From Bacteroidales bacterium Phil12 (lineage in GTDB: Bacteria; Bacteroidota; Bacteroidia; Bacteroidales; P3): DNA of 40,286 nucleotides. The stretch spans positions 1 to 40,286 of the forward strand of contig NWBO01000059.1 of NCBI GenBank assembly GCA_002633275.1, written 5' to 3'. Position 1 is the first letter of the stretch; every line of letters starts with the position of its first letter. The notes under the pieces are model-generated. The model made no database searches, was not told where the DNA came from, and was given only the letters and a program-made list of their open reading frames with translations. Positions 1 to 6,593 of this stretch are shown here, piece by piece. Made by a program: the position numbers and the translations under genes.

Positions 1-95
1 AAGCCCCGGACAACACGGAATATATAGAGCAATACGCCACACTGAACCGAATACGCAACGCCATTGCAAAAGAACTGTCCCATACAACGCTATAA
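1..95 (+). CDS. C-terminal end of an upstream gene (partial)
   Basis: Reading from base 3, an open frame encodes about 30 residues, begins APDNTEYIEQ, ends AKELSHTTL and stops with TAA at 93-95. The start lies outside the window. The same coding tail is present again at 2641-2733, where it has no start codon and a stop at 2596 in frame, so this copy is more likely the functional one. The fragment is too short to assign a family. It could also be part of a longer noncoding repeat that happens to be open. Confidence 0.45.
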   Translation, partial: APDNTEYIEQYATLNRIRNAIAKELSHTTL

Positions 96-105
96 TAAAT
101 TTATT
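1..105 (+). repeat. 105-bp direct repeat, copy 1
   Basis: Bases 1-99 are identical to 2639-2737. After one mismatch (t100 against c2738) the match continues to 105/2743. The repeat may extend leftwards beyond the window. It covers the coding tail and stop codon of the upstream gene. The two copies bracket the genes at 616-2582. Confidence 0.9.
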
Positions 106-615
106 ATAAGACTAATATTTCTGTACTTAACTTTTATTCTTTATTGAATTTCAAAACTTTATTCCTTTTCTTGAAAAGAAAATTTCAAAAAAATTTGGCA
201 GTATTAAACAAAATATCTAATTTTGCGTCAATGAATTTAGAGTAAATTAAAATCTTATGAATAATTTTTACACAACAAATTATTTACATTTTTCTGAAAA
301 TGTCATTAGTAGCAATCAAAAGGTGTTGCATAGTGTTTGTTGTGTCCTTGTATTCAAATTAATGATGTATAATTCCGATTACATCATATTTATCGGGAAA
401 AACAAATTCAGTCTCACGTAGGGACATATTTCTTTAGTGTTTAGTGCTCTTGCAAATATGTTCGACGGTAAATACATTGTAGGATTTGTTTGCATTCCTC
501 GTACAATGAATTTATTAAGAGTGCGTTTTTGGATAGGAATCAAACCGATACTTATAAAATATTCGCAATGGTTATAAGATTATCGTAACGAACAGTTGCA
601 AATTAATTAAATAAT
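106..615. other. 510-bp AT-rich gap upstream of the exported-protein pair
   Basis: No convincing gene was seen. A promoter-like sequence lies at 194-225. An ATG at 257 opens a 54-codon frame ending in TAG at 419-421, and the same frame then stays open to 577. It resembles nothing I recognise and could be a short peptide, a decayed gene interrupted by one stop, or chance. The rest is untranslated leader for the gene at 616. Confidence 0.4.
194..225 (+). promoter_or_regulatory. Bacteroidota-type promoter
   Basis: TTTG at 194-197 and TAATTTTG at 218-225 are separated by 20 bp, matching the Bacteroidota -33/-7 consensus. It probably drives the exported-protein pair through a leader of nearly 400 nt, or a short ORF at 257. 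Confidence 0.5.
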
Positions 616-1098
616 ATGAAATATATAAAATTTTCAAGCATGATATTTGCCATTATGCTATGTTGTGTATTATTTTGTAATAATACGTTTGCAGAGAAAG
701 AGCCACAGTTCACAACTATTAATATACGTATGCGGGATGGACGACCAAATGGAAATAATGAACCTGCAACGTATGAACACGTATTTATAAAAATTGATAC
801 AAAAGCAAAGAGTTTAAGCGTAAGTTGTTTTAGTCCGGGAGATAAAGAGTGCCCTGTCAAACTCACTATCCTTATGACTGTTGTCACAGGAATAAGCGAA
901 CGAGATATGGGTACTCAAACAAATATGTCTTTGACAACTGCTTTGGACTATATGAAAAAACAAATTGCTTTAGGGCAAGAATGTGGCAGATTTGTTCAAG
1001 ACAATATGTTGTATTCTTGGCAAGATGGTAGCCTTACCGATGCTGGAGTATTTAATTTCAATTTAAGTGCTGTTGAATATTCAAAAATTATAAGATGA
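616..1098 (+). CDS. Exported protein of unknown function, 160 aa
   Basis: I do not recognise the family. The first ~26 residues form a Sec signal peptide: positive start (MKYIK), a hydrophobic stretch rich in I, M, L, C and F, then a likely cut after NTFA. The mature part has about 135 residues with four cysteines, two of them close together (SVSCFSPGDKEC), which suits an oxidised periplasmic or surface protein. The stop codon overlaps the next start (ATGA at 1095-1098), so the two genes are translationally coupled and probably act together. Both are more AT-rich than the rest of the window and lie between 105-bp direct repeats, which suggests acquisition or rearrangement. The ATG at 616 is the only sensible start before the signal peptide. 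Confidence 0.7.
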   Translation: MKYIKFSSMIFAIMLCCVLFCNNTFAEKEPQFTTINIRMRDGRPNGNNEPATYEHVFIKIDTKAKSLSVSCFSPGDKECPVKLTILMTVVTGISERDMGTQTNMSLTTALDYMKKQIALGQECGRFVQDNMLYSWQDGSLTDAGVFNFNLSAVEYSKIIR

Positions 1099-2582
1099 AA
1101 AACAATAAACTTTTCAATTATGCAGCCATTATTGGCTGCATAATTTTCTTGACAAACGTTTTGGTTGCACAAGAAGTTATAAATACTTTAGAAGTATTCC
1201 AAAGACCAACTGATGCAACAAGTATAACGAAAATAAATACGAATACAGACGAAAAATTATTTGTAGAAGAAACTTACGAAAGCGAAAACGAATATTTTAA
1301 TATAATATTTCTTTGTAACAAAGACAGCATATATATTGACACCGTTCGCAGAACTACGGCATTGTTCATAAATAAATATGGCGATACTACATATTATCAC
1401 CCTGCTACTTTATCAAATGCGTTTTATTATATAAAGGATACTTTATTTTGTAATTTGGATGGAACAGGTATTGCAATATATACAAAGGAAAAAAATCATT
1501 TCAAACCAAATGATTTGATACTCTTTGATAACTCAATCAAAAATCTCAAATTAAATAACATCATAGGTTACAAAAATGGCAACTTGATAATTGCCAATCA
1601 AATGTTTGATAGTTACGGACTCAATTACAATATTGCTTTGTTTGATTTACACAATAAGAAAATTACCAAAACTCACAAATTTGATTTCGGCAATTCTATT
1701 ATGCTAAACTTTTATAATATCAATAATGTTTATGCCACAAACAAAAACTTGATTTCCATTATGAATCTTATTAAACCACAGATGTATTTGTTGGATTATA
1801 ATTTGAATATTGTTGATAGCATAGATTTTACCTTCAACAATGATTACAAAACAACACAACATCATTTGGATACAAATGTTTCTGTGAATAAATCTTTGAT
1901 AGATTACAAAAACCCAAAAATGGTTATAATATTACTTGAAAACATAAAACAATTGAATTATAGTTTGAATATGAAACAAATGTTTGTAAATGATTCAACT
2001 TTACTTGTCTTATCAAAAGAACTATTGAAAGACACTTGCGATGCCATTAGAATAAATATAAAAACAAAACAAAAAGAAATACTTTTCAAATATCCGTTTT
2101 GGGGAGATAGCCCATATACAAGTCTAAACAGCGAAAATATCATACCTTTATTTTCAAACGGAATATTTGTATATGACAGTACGGCACTTACAGATGACGA
2201 AGAAAATGTCAAATACTTCTTAAAAACATACCATTCACAAGAATTGGATTTCAGCAATAAAAACAATGAAATCGTAACTAAGCGTCTTGACTTGGAGGAT
2301 AGGAAGAAAAACAAAGTCAGTGTGGATATTAATGACTATGATGCGGTTATTGTCTTTGATATGTACTTATGTAAAACATGTTTCGCAAAAGAATATACAA
2401 ACACCAAAATACTATTTATAGACAATGATTCAAGTAAAGATAAGATGTCTCGGTTACGAACATATAAGGAATTAAAAAGAATTTATCCCAATGCCGATAT
2501 TTATTTTAACACAGACCACAAATTTAATATTGAGAAAAACAAAATATTTGATACAAACAGTGTTATTAAAACTTTTTGGTAG
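1095..2582 (+). CDS. Exported protein with a C-terminal CxxC, 495 aa
   Basis: A signal peptide covers residues 1-25 (hydrophobic IIGCIIFLTNVLVA, likely cut before QEV). The middle is full of short alternating hydrophobic strands (for example NIALFDLHNKKITKTHKF and MYLLDYNLNIVDSI), which resembles a beta-propeller or other repeated beta fold. That is inference from pattern only. Near the C-terminus, AVIVFDMYLCKTC places a CxxC (residues 426-429) directly after a hydrophobic strand, as at the N-terminus of a thioredoxin active-site helix, so a degenerate thioredoxin-like domain is possible. The start overlaps the preceding gene by 4 bp. No close family was recognised. Codon use is strongly A/T-biased. 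Confidence 0.7.
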   Translation: MKNNKLFNYAAIIGCIIFLTNVLVAQEVINTLEVFQRPTDATSITKINTNTDEKLFVEETYESENEYFNIIFLCNKDSIYIDTVRRTTALFINKYGDTTYYHPATLSNAFYYIKDTLFCNLDGTGIAIYTKEKNHFKPNDLILFDNSIKNLKLNNIIGYKNGNLIIANQMFDSYGLNYNIALFDLHNKKITKTHKFDFGNSIMLNFYNINNVYATNKNLISIMNLIKPQMYLLDYNLNIVDSIDFTFNNDYKTTQHHLDTNVSVNKSLIDYKNPKMVIILLENIKQLNYSLNMKQMFVNDSTLLVLSKELLKDTCDAIRINIKTKQKEILFKYPFWGDSPYTSLNSENIIPLFSNGIFVYDSTALTDDEENVKYFLKTYHSQELDFSNKNNEIVTKRLDLEDRKKNKVSVDINDYDAVIVFDMYLCKTCFAKEYTNTKILFIDNDSSKDKMSRLRTYKELKRIYPNADIYFNTDHKFNIEKNKIFDTNSVIKTFW

Positions 2583-2638
2583 ATTTTAATATTTATAAGC
2601 CCTACACAATCTTATTTTTATTTTAACCACTTACAAAA

Positions 2639-2743
2639 AAGCCCCGGACAACACGGAATATATAGAGCAATACGCCACACTGAACCGAATACGCAACGCC
2701 ATTGCAAAAGAACTGTCCCATACAACGCTATAATAAACTTATT
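2639..2743 (+). repeat. 105-bp direct repeat, copy 2
   Basis: Second copy of bases 1-105, with the single internal mismatch at 2738. Here the duplicated coding tail (2641-2733) has no in-frame start, because TAA at 2596-2598 precedes it, so it is a relic. It ends just before the promoter of the first HU-like gene. The 56 bp between 2583 and 2638 hold nothing else I can name. Confidence 0.9.
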
Positions 2744-2754
2744 TGCTTGAAATC

Positions 2755-2785
2755 CTTGTCAATTGAAAATAACTTTGTACCTTTG
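2755..2785 (+). promoter_or_regulatory. Promoter of the first HU-like gene
   Basis: CTTG at 2755-2758 and TACCTTTG at 2778-2785 with a 19-bp spacer fit the Bacteroidota consensus. Transcription would start near 2792, leaving a leader of about 90 nt before the ATG at 2881. Confidence 0.65.
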
Positions 2786-2880
2786 CAACCGTCAAACAAA
2801 TTAAAACAATCGCTAAAACAATCGCAAATAGCACAAATAAAAACATAATCAACCCGAAAATAAATTAAAACCACAAAGAA

Positions 2881-3309
2881 ATGAAATTGGAATACTTTGT
2901 CAAAAAGAAAACGTTTCGCAACTTTAAGAACTCAGAAGTCGAAACCAAATATGTTCCCGAGTTATTGAAGAAAACGCCCGCCACAATCGAGTCCTTATGT
3001 GCCGAGATTGAAATCGGCAGCACCTTGTCGCGACACGAGGCGGCTTTGGCTTTGGAGGAATGGAGCGATGTTGCAATCGACGCTTTGACGCATGGGCGCG
3101 CCGTTCAAGTCGGCAAACTCGGTACGTTGCGGTTGCGATTGGAGGTCAAGGCCCAAAACAGCCCCGAAGACGTTAATTCAAAGTGCATAAAAAACGTTAA
3201 ATGTGTCTTTTATCCCTCAATGAAACTGACCCGCCGCATAAAAGAAGTGCCAATCCACAAACGAGATTATATGCCTAAGGCAGTTATAAACAGTCAAGAC
3301 GAAAACTAA
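2881..3309 (+). CDS. HU-like DNA-binding protein, 142 aa
   Basis: Belongs to the Bacteroidota HU-like family (HU-HIG type) of small basic nucleoid proteins. The pattern seen is a basic N-terminus (YFVKKKTF), two helices in the dimerising region (TIESLCAEIEIGSTLSRHEA), the turn VQVGKLGTLRLRLE that matches the G-x-LGT-x motif before the DNA-binding arm, SPEDVNSKCIKNVKCVFYPS, and a basic end (KLTRRIKE). It resembles the genes at 3784 and 4252, but its N-terminus is the most divergent and its GC content is locally higher. The role is probably DNA bending or architecture. It has its own promoter and lies next to a periodic repeat element. Confidence 0.8.
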   Translation: MKLEYFVKKKTFRNFKNSEVETKYVPELLKKTPATIESLCAEIEIGSTLSRHEAALALEEWSDVAIDALTHGRAVQVGKLGTLRLRLEVKAQNSPEDVNSKCIKNVKCVFYPSMKLTRRIKEVPIHKRDYMPKAVINSQDEN

Positions 3310-3369
3310 ATCAAAAGTTTCGGGTATTATGTATAACACTTTGATTTACAAATATAATAATTTGAAGTT

Positions 3370-3711
3370 TTTGTTTGACGGTCTCAAATATTTGTTTGAC
3401 GGCTTGAAGTTTTTGTCCAAATCGCACAGGCTTTTGTCCAAATCGTACGAGTGGCTGTCCAAAACGCACAGAAACGCGATAAAGGTTTGTACAAACCTTA
3501 GGTCGTGGTTTGTACGAACCTTGTGCTGTGGTTTGTACAAACCTTAACGACGTTTCAGTGCGTTTTGGACGAGAATTAGTGCGTTTTGGACGAATACTTC
3601 AATGATTTGGACGAAAAACAGAGGCTAATAAACACAAATTAGGGACAGATAAACAGAAATTTGAGATACATAAACAACGGATTGAGATAGATAAACAGAA
3701 ATTAGGGAATA
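3370..3711. repeat. 21/23-bp periodic palindromic element, copy 1
   Basis: Left arm: five units at exact 21-bp spacing, anchored at 3373, 3394, 3415, 3436 and 3457. The first two carry GTTTGACGG and the last three GTCCAAATCG or GTCCAAAACG. Core: three copies of the palindrome GGTTTGTACAAACC at 3484, 3507 (one mismatch) and 3530, spaced 23 bp. Right arm: GGAC in CGTTTTGGAC, CGTTTTGGAC and GATTTGGAC at 3567, 3588 and 3609, again 21 bp apart and complementary to the left arm. Then four ATAAAC units at 3628, 3649, 3670 and 3691, also 21 bp apart. It fills most of the gap between two HU-like genes. A 72-codon frame on the plus strand is only the repeat read as 7-residue units. Confidence 0.85.
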
Positions 3712-3783
3712 TTGAAAAGGATATTGAAAATATCATACATAAAATTAAATTTATTTATTAAAAATTAAAAAACATTAAAGACT

Positions 3784-4188
3784 ATGGCTTTATTTTATTA
3801 CAAAACCAAGATGAATTTGTGGGTCAAAGGCGAAAAGAAAGTGATGTATGTTGCAAAGCAGCATATACAAGGTACTCACGATGAGGATTATATTGCCGAG
3901 AAATTGACCAAATCCCTGTCGATGGAAGCACCTGAGGTGTTATTGGCAATGGACGAACTGACAGACCAGATAACTTCGGCGGTGTTGAGCGGACAGAGTG
4001 TCAAGGTCGAGGGATTGGGGACTTTCTCTCCGTCGTTGAAAACGGTTGCGAGCGAATCGCCCGAAGACGCAAATACGGAAAAAATCCAAAAGGTGAAAAT
4101 CAATTTCCGCCCCGATGCGAAGTTGAAACGAGAAATGGAAGACGCAAGCGTTAAGTATTACAATCAGTTGAATACAAATCATATTTGA
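3784..4188 (+). CDS. HU-like DNA-binding protein, 134 aa
   Basis: Second member of the HU-like trio. Visible are a basic start (YYKTKMNLWVKGEKKVMYVAKQ), helical segments (YIAEKLTKSLSMEAPEVLLAMDEL), the turn VKVEGLGTFSPSL matching the family GLGTF motif, then SPEDANTEKIQKVKINFRPDAKLKREME. It is probably a dimeric nucleoid protein that bends DNA. It lies 95 nt upstream of its paralogue, likely in one transcript. The 474-bp gap before it contains the periodic element, and I saw no clear promoter box immediately upstream. Confidence 0.85.
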   Translation: MALFYYKTKMNLWVKGEKKVMYVAKQHIQGTHDEDYIAEKLTKSLSMEAPEVLLAMDELTDQITSAVLSGQSVKVEGLGTFSPSLKTVASESPEDANTEKIQKVKINFRPDAKLKREMEDASVKYYNQLNTNHI

Positions 4189-4251
4189 TTGCGTAACGAC
4201 GAGATACAAGTTAGGAAACAATTTATCAAAACATTAAAAAAACAGAATATT

Positions 4252-4656
4252 ATGGCAAGCATACCATATAAAGTTGTCAAGAGGACGACATACGTAAAGA
4301 ACGAGAAAAAAGTGATTTATACGCCGAAGATTTCGAGTACGGGCGTGGTAACGACAAAAAGTTTGGCGAAACAGATTGCGGTTGAATCGACGATTTCGGA
4401 CAATGAGGCGAAGCGGTTTATAGATGGTTTCGCGATGGTTGTACGTGAGATGTTGTTAAACGGATTTCAGGTAAAATTGGACAAGTTGGGTACATTTACG
4501 CCGAAATTCAAAGCCAAGGCGGTGGATAGTGCCGAGGATGTAACAACGGATACGATAAGCGGCAAAACGGTTGAGTTCCGAGCAAGTTCGACGGTGGAAA
4601 AGAAACTCAAAGCGGCAAAGTTCAGGAAAATTAATCTGAATTTGGAACACGTGTAG
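4252..4656 (+). CDS. HU-like DNA-binding protein, 134 aa
   Basis: Third HU-like paralogue. The open frame reaches back to a TTG at 4189, but the family start is clearly the ATG at 4252 (MASIPYKVVKRTTYVKNEKK). Helices span roughly residues 30-65, followed by the motif VKLDKLGTFTPKFKAKA and a basic C-terminal part (TVEKKLKAAKFRKINLN). It is the most canonical of the three. It ends 86 nt before a strong terminator, so the trio is probably one unit with this gene last. Its partner may be itself (homodimer) or the adjacent paralogues. Confidence 0.88.
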   Translation: MASIPYKVVKRTTYVKNEKKVIYTPKISSTGVVTTKSLAKQIAVESTISDNEAKRFIDGFAMVVREMLLNGFQVKLDKLGTFTPKFKAKAVDSAEDVTTDTISGKTVEFRASSTVEKKLKAAKFRKINLNLEHV

Positions 4657-4741
4657 GAAAAGGGGAATAATAATTAATAAAGAAAAACAAAGAAATAATT
4701 CTAATTACCATATAACAACATACGAATAGCACGTGAATACC

Positions 4742-4773
4742 AAAAGTCCGTCGTTTGTTCGGCGGACTTTTTT
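4742..4773 (+). terminator. Rho-independent terminator after the HU-like genes
   Basis: A 12-bp stem (4742-4753 with 4760-4771, containing G-T pairs) has a 6-nt loop and ends in a T run at 4768-4773. The A run on the other side lets it also stop minus-strand transcripts from the deaminase gene. Confidence 0.8.
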
Positions 4774-4836
4774 GTTTGCTCAAAGCAAAGACTTCAAAAC
4801 AGAGCGGTGATTAACAATACAGCGAGGGACAATGAA

Positions 4837-5865
4837 TTATTGGTGGTCGTATTGCACGACTTCTTCGCTTACAAAGTCCAATTGAATGCCGGCTTGGTTA
4901 AACATTTCTTCGCTTTCCTGTCCGCTGTGGTACTTATTGAGACAGACAACACGCTTTATCCCGCAATTGATAATCATCATCGCACAAACACGGCAAGGCG
5001 TCATAGTGCAGTAAAGCGTCGCCCCTTCAAGAGCAATACCACGTTTGGCAGCCTGACATATAGCGTTTTGCTCCGCATGTACGGTGCGAACACAATGAGT
5101 GCTGATTTCTCCCTCTTCGTTTATGGTCTTTTTGAATAAATGTCCCACATCGTCGCAGTGCGGTAAGCCCGTCGGAGAACCCACATAGCCCGTAACAAGT
5201 ATCTGTTTGTCTTTGACAATAACGCAGCCCGAACGACCACGGTCGCAAGTGGCACGCTTGGCAACGGTCTTGACAACTTCCAAGAAATATTCGTCCCAAG
5301 TCAAACGGTGTCTTAATGGCAGGCGTGCATAAATCTTTTCAACCTGTTGTTTCAAGTTATCCAAGTCTTTGCTGTTGTCTATCGTGTAGTCAGCCATACG
5401 AATAACCAATCCAAGATTTTGTTTGTTCTCATCCGTCGGGGACATCTCACGTTGTTCATTGGCAACAAAGGTGTCGAAATCAACGTTGTCGGTCTCACTG
5501 TCCCGCTTGATTATACGATTGTATCTTATCTTTATATCGGCATCGACGCACAAAAGAACGAAATTGCAGTGTTTTTTCAGGTATTCCACCTCTTTGACAT
5601 TGCGGATACTCTCTATGATACAGTTTTTGCCGTCTTTGTTTGCTTGTTCCAACAAACCTTTGGCAATAAAGTCGCCACCCTCTTTTTCTCTTGTGGCATT
5701 GGCAACCATTGTAAAGGTGTCCCTGTCGGGTTTCAAGCCCAGGGCTTCAACTCTTTTGCGAAGATAATCGCGTGCGGAGTAATGAACAAAGCCTTTGTCT
5801 TTGAGCATATCGACAACGGTTCCTTTGCCTGCTCCCAATGTTCCGGTTATTCCTACGACCAACAT
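4837..5865 (-). CDS. P-loop NTPase / dCMP deaminase fusion, 342 aa
   Basis: The N-terminal half (residues 1-180) is a P-loop kinase-like domain with Walker A GTLGAGKGT at 8-16, resembling dephospho-CoA kinase or UPF0200-like nucleotide kinases. The C-terminal half (about 185-340) is a zinc deoxycytidylate deaminase: HAE at 263-265 supplies zinc ligand and catalytic glutamate, and PCRVC at 290-294 the two cysteine ligands. The expected reaction is dCMP to dUMP for thymidylate synthesis. Ordinary dCMP deaminases have about 150 residues, so the NTPase domain is an addition. The same order of domains occurs in AvcD-type antiviral deaminases, which are usually longer, so a defence role is possible but unproven. 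It follows purE on the same strand after 76 bp. Confidence 0.85.
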   Translation of the reverse strand: MLVVGITGTLGAGKGTVVDMLKDKGFVHYSARDYLRKRVEALGLKPDRDTFTMVANATREKEGGDFIAKGLLEQANKDGKNCIIESIRNVKEVEYLKKHCNFVLLCVDADIKIRYNRIIKRDSETDNVDFDTFVANEQREMSPTDENKQNLGLVIRMADYTIDNSKDLDNLKQQVEKIYARLPLRHRLTWDEYFLEVVKTVAKRATCDRGRSGCVIVKDKQILVTGYVGSPTGLPHCDDVGHLFKKTINEEGEISTHCVRTVHAEQNAICQAAKRGIALEGATLYCTMTPCRVCAMMIINCGIKRVVCLNKYHSGQESEEMFNQAGIQLDFVSEEVVQYDHQ

Positions 5866-5941
5866 ACTTATTATTTTGTTTATTTACGGGTTAAAAAAGA
5901 AACAACACCTTATTGTGGTGTATGTTCTGGTTGCAAGGGAA

Positions 5942-6448
5942 TTAAAACACGCGATTCTTAAATTCCTTGCTCTTCAAATCCTCATTGGCTTTGATTATTT
6001 TGTCTTTCAATGAGGCTTTATAGCAGTGCATCTTTTCTTTGATGTCTTCGTCTGTCAAAGCCAGTATTTCCATTGCCAAAACGGCGGCATTCATACTGCC
6101 ATTGACAGCCACCGTTGCCACAGGTATTCCGGGAGGCATCTGAATCATGGAAAGCATTGAGTCCAATCCGTCAAAACAACCTTTGATTGGCACGCCGATA
6201 ACCGGCAACGTCGTCTCGGCTGCTATTGCTCCCGGCAAAGCGGCAGCCATTCCCGCACCGGCAATAATGACTTTAACGCCCCTGCTTTCGGCGTTTTTGG
6301 CAAAAGTCATAACCTGCTCGGCTGTTCTGTGGGCTGATAGAGCGTTTATCTCAAAAGGAATGTTTTGTTCGTCCAAGAATTTGGCGGCTTTTTCCATAAT
6401 ATCGTAATCGGAAGTGCTGCCCATAATGATACTTACAAGTGGTTTCAT
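5942..6448 (-). CDS. purE: N5-carboxyaminoimidazole ribonucleotide mutase PurE
   Basis: Class I PurE converts N5-CAIR to CAIR in purine synthesis in the cytoplasm. The 168-residue length is typical. Seen motifs are the N-terminal IMGSTSDYDIM (phosphate and substrate loop), ALSAHRTAEQ (catalytic histidine region), IAGAGMAAALPG, and LPVIGVPIKG followed by GLDSMLSMIQMPPGIPVATVAVN. It is preceded by its own promoter and followed at 76 bp by the deaminase fusion gene, so the two nucleotide-metabolism genes may be one operon. Confidence 0.95.
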   Translation of the reverse strand: MKPLVSIIMGSTSDYDIMEKAAKFLDEQNIPFEINALSAHRTAEQVMTFAKNAESRGVKVIIAGAGMAAALPGAIAAETTLPVIGVPIKGCFDGLDSMLSMIQMPPGIPVATVAVNGSMNAAVLAMEILALTDEDIKEKMHCYKASLKDKIIKANEDLKSKEFKNRVF

Positions 6449-6482
6449 ATTGTTATTGTGTGTAAATCTTATAAACTGTTTG

Positions 6483-6512
6483 CAAAATTAAAAAGACTTT
6501 TTGAATTACAAA
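6483..6512 (-). promoter_or_regulatory. Promoter of purE
   Basis: On the minus strand TTTG (6509-6512) and TAATTTTG (6483-6490) are separated by 18 bp. Transcription would begin about 28 nt before the purE start. Confidence 0.6.
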
Positions 6513-6593
6513 CAGCCAAGCCGCCACTTTTTTGTAATATATGGGTGGATTATGGTGGTAGTAAAGGGGAATGAGTTTGTTTAAGCCAACGAT

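Noticed and set aside
257-577. Possible short gene or pseudogene interrupted by one TAG
   Set aside because: A 54-codon frame follows a good promoter and the frame reopens after the stop, but the translation has no recognisable domain or conserved motif.
2641-2733. Second copy of the upstream gene tail as a peptide gene
   Set aside because: No start codon lies between the in-frame stop at 2596-2598 and the repeat.
3329-3547. 72-codon plus-strand frame with 7-residue repeats (LKFLFDG, LKYLFDG, LKFLSKS)
   Set aside because: The 7-residue repeat is the 21-bp DNA unit read in one frame. The minus strand is open as well, and the unit continues outside the frame.
3370-3711. CRISPR-like array
   Set aside because: Units are 21-23 bp with no unique spacers, change sequence along the element and invert halfway. 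No cas genes are present.
2881-4656. HU-like trio as part of a prophage
   Set aside because: No phage structural, integrase or lysis genes are nearby; the genes end at an ordinary terminator.
5347-5961. 204-codon plus-strand frame
   Set aside because: It is antisense to the deaminase fusion gene, whose domains are clear.
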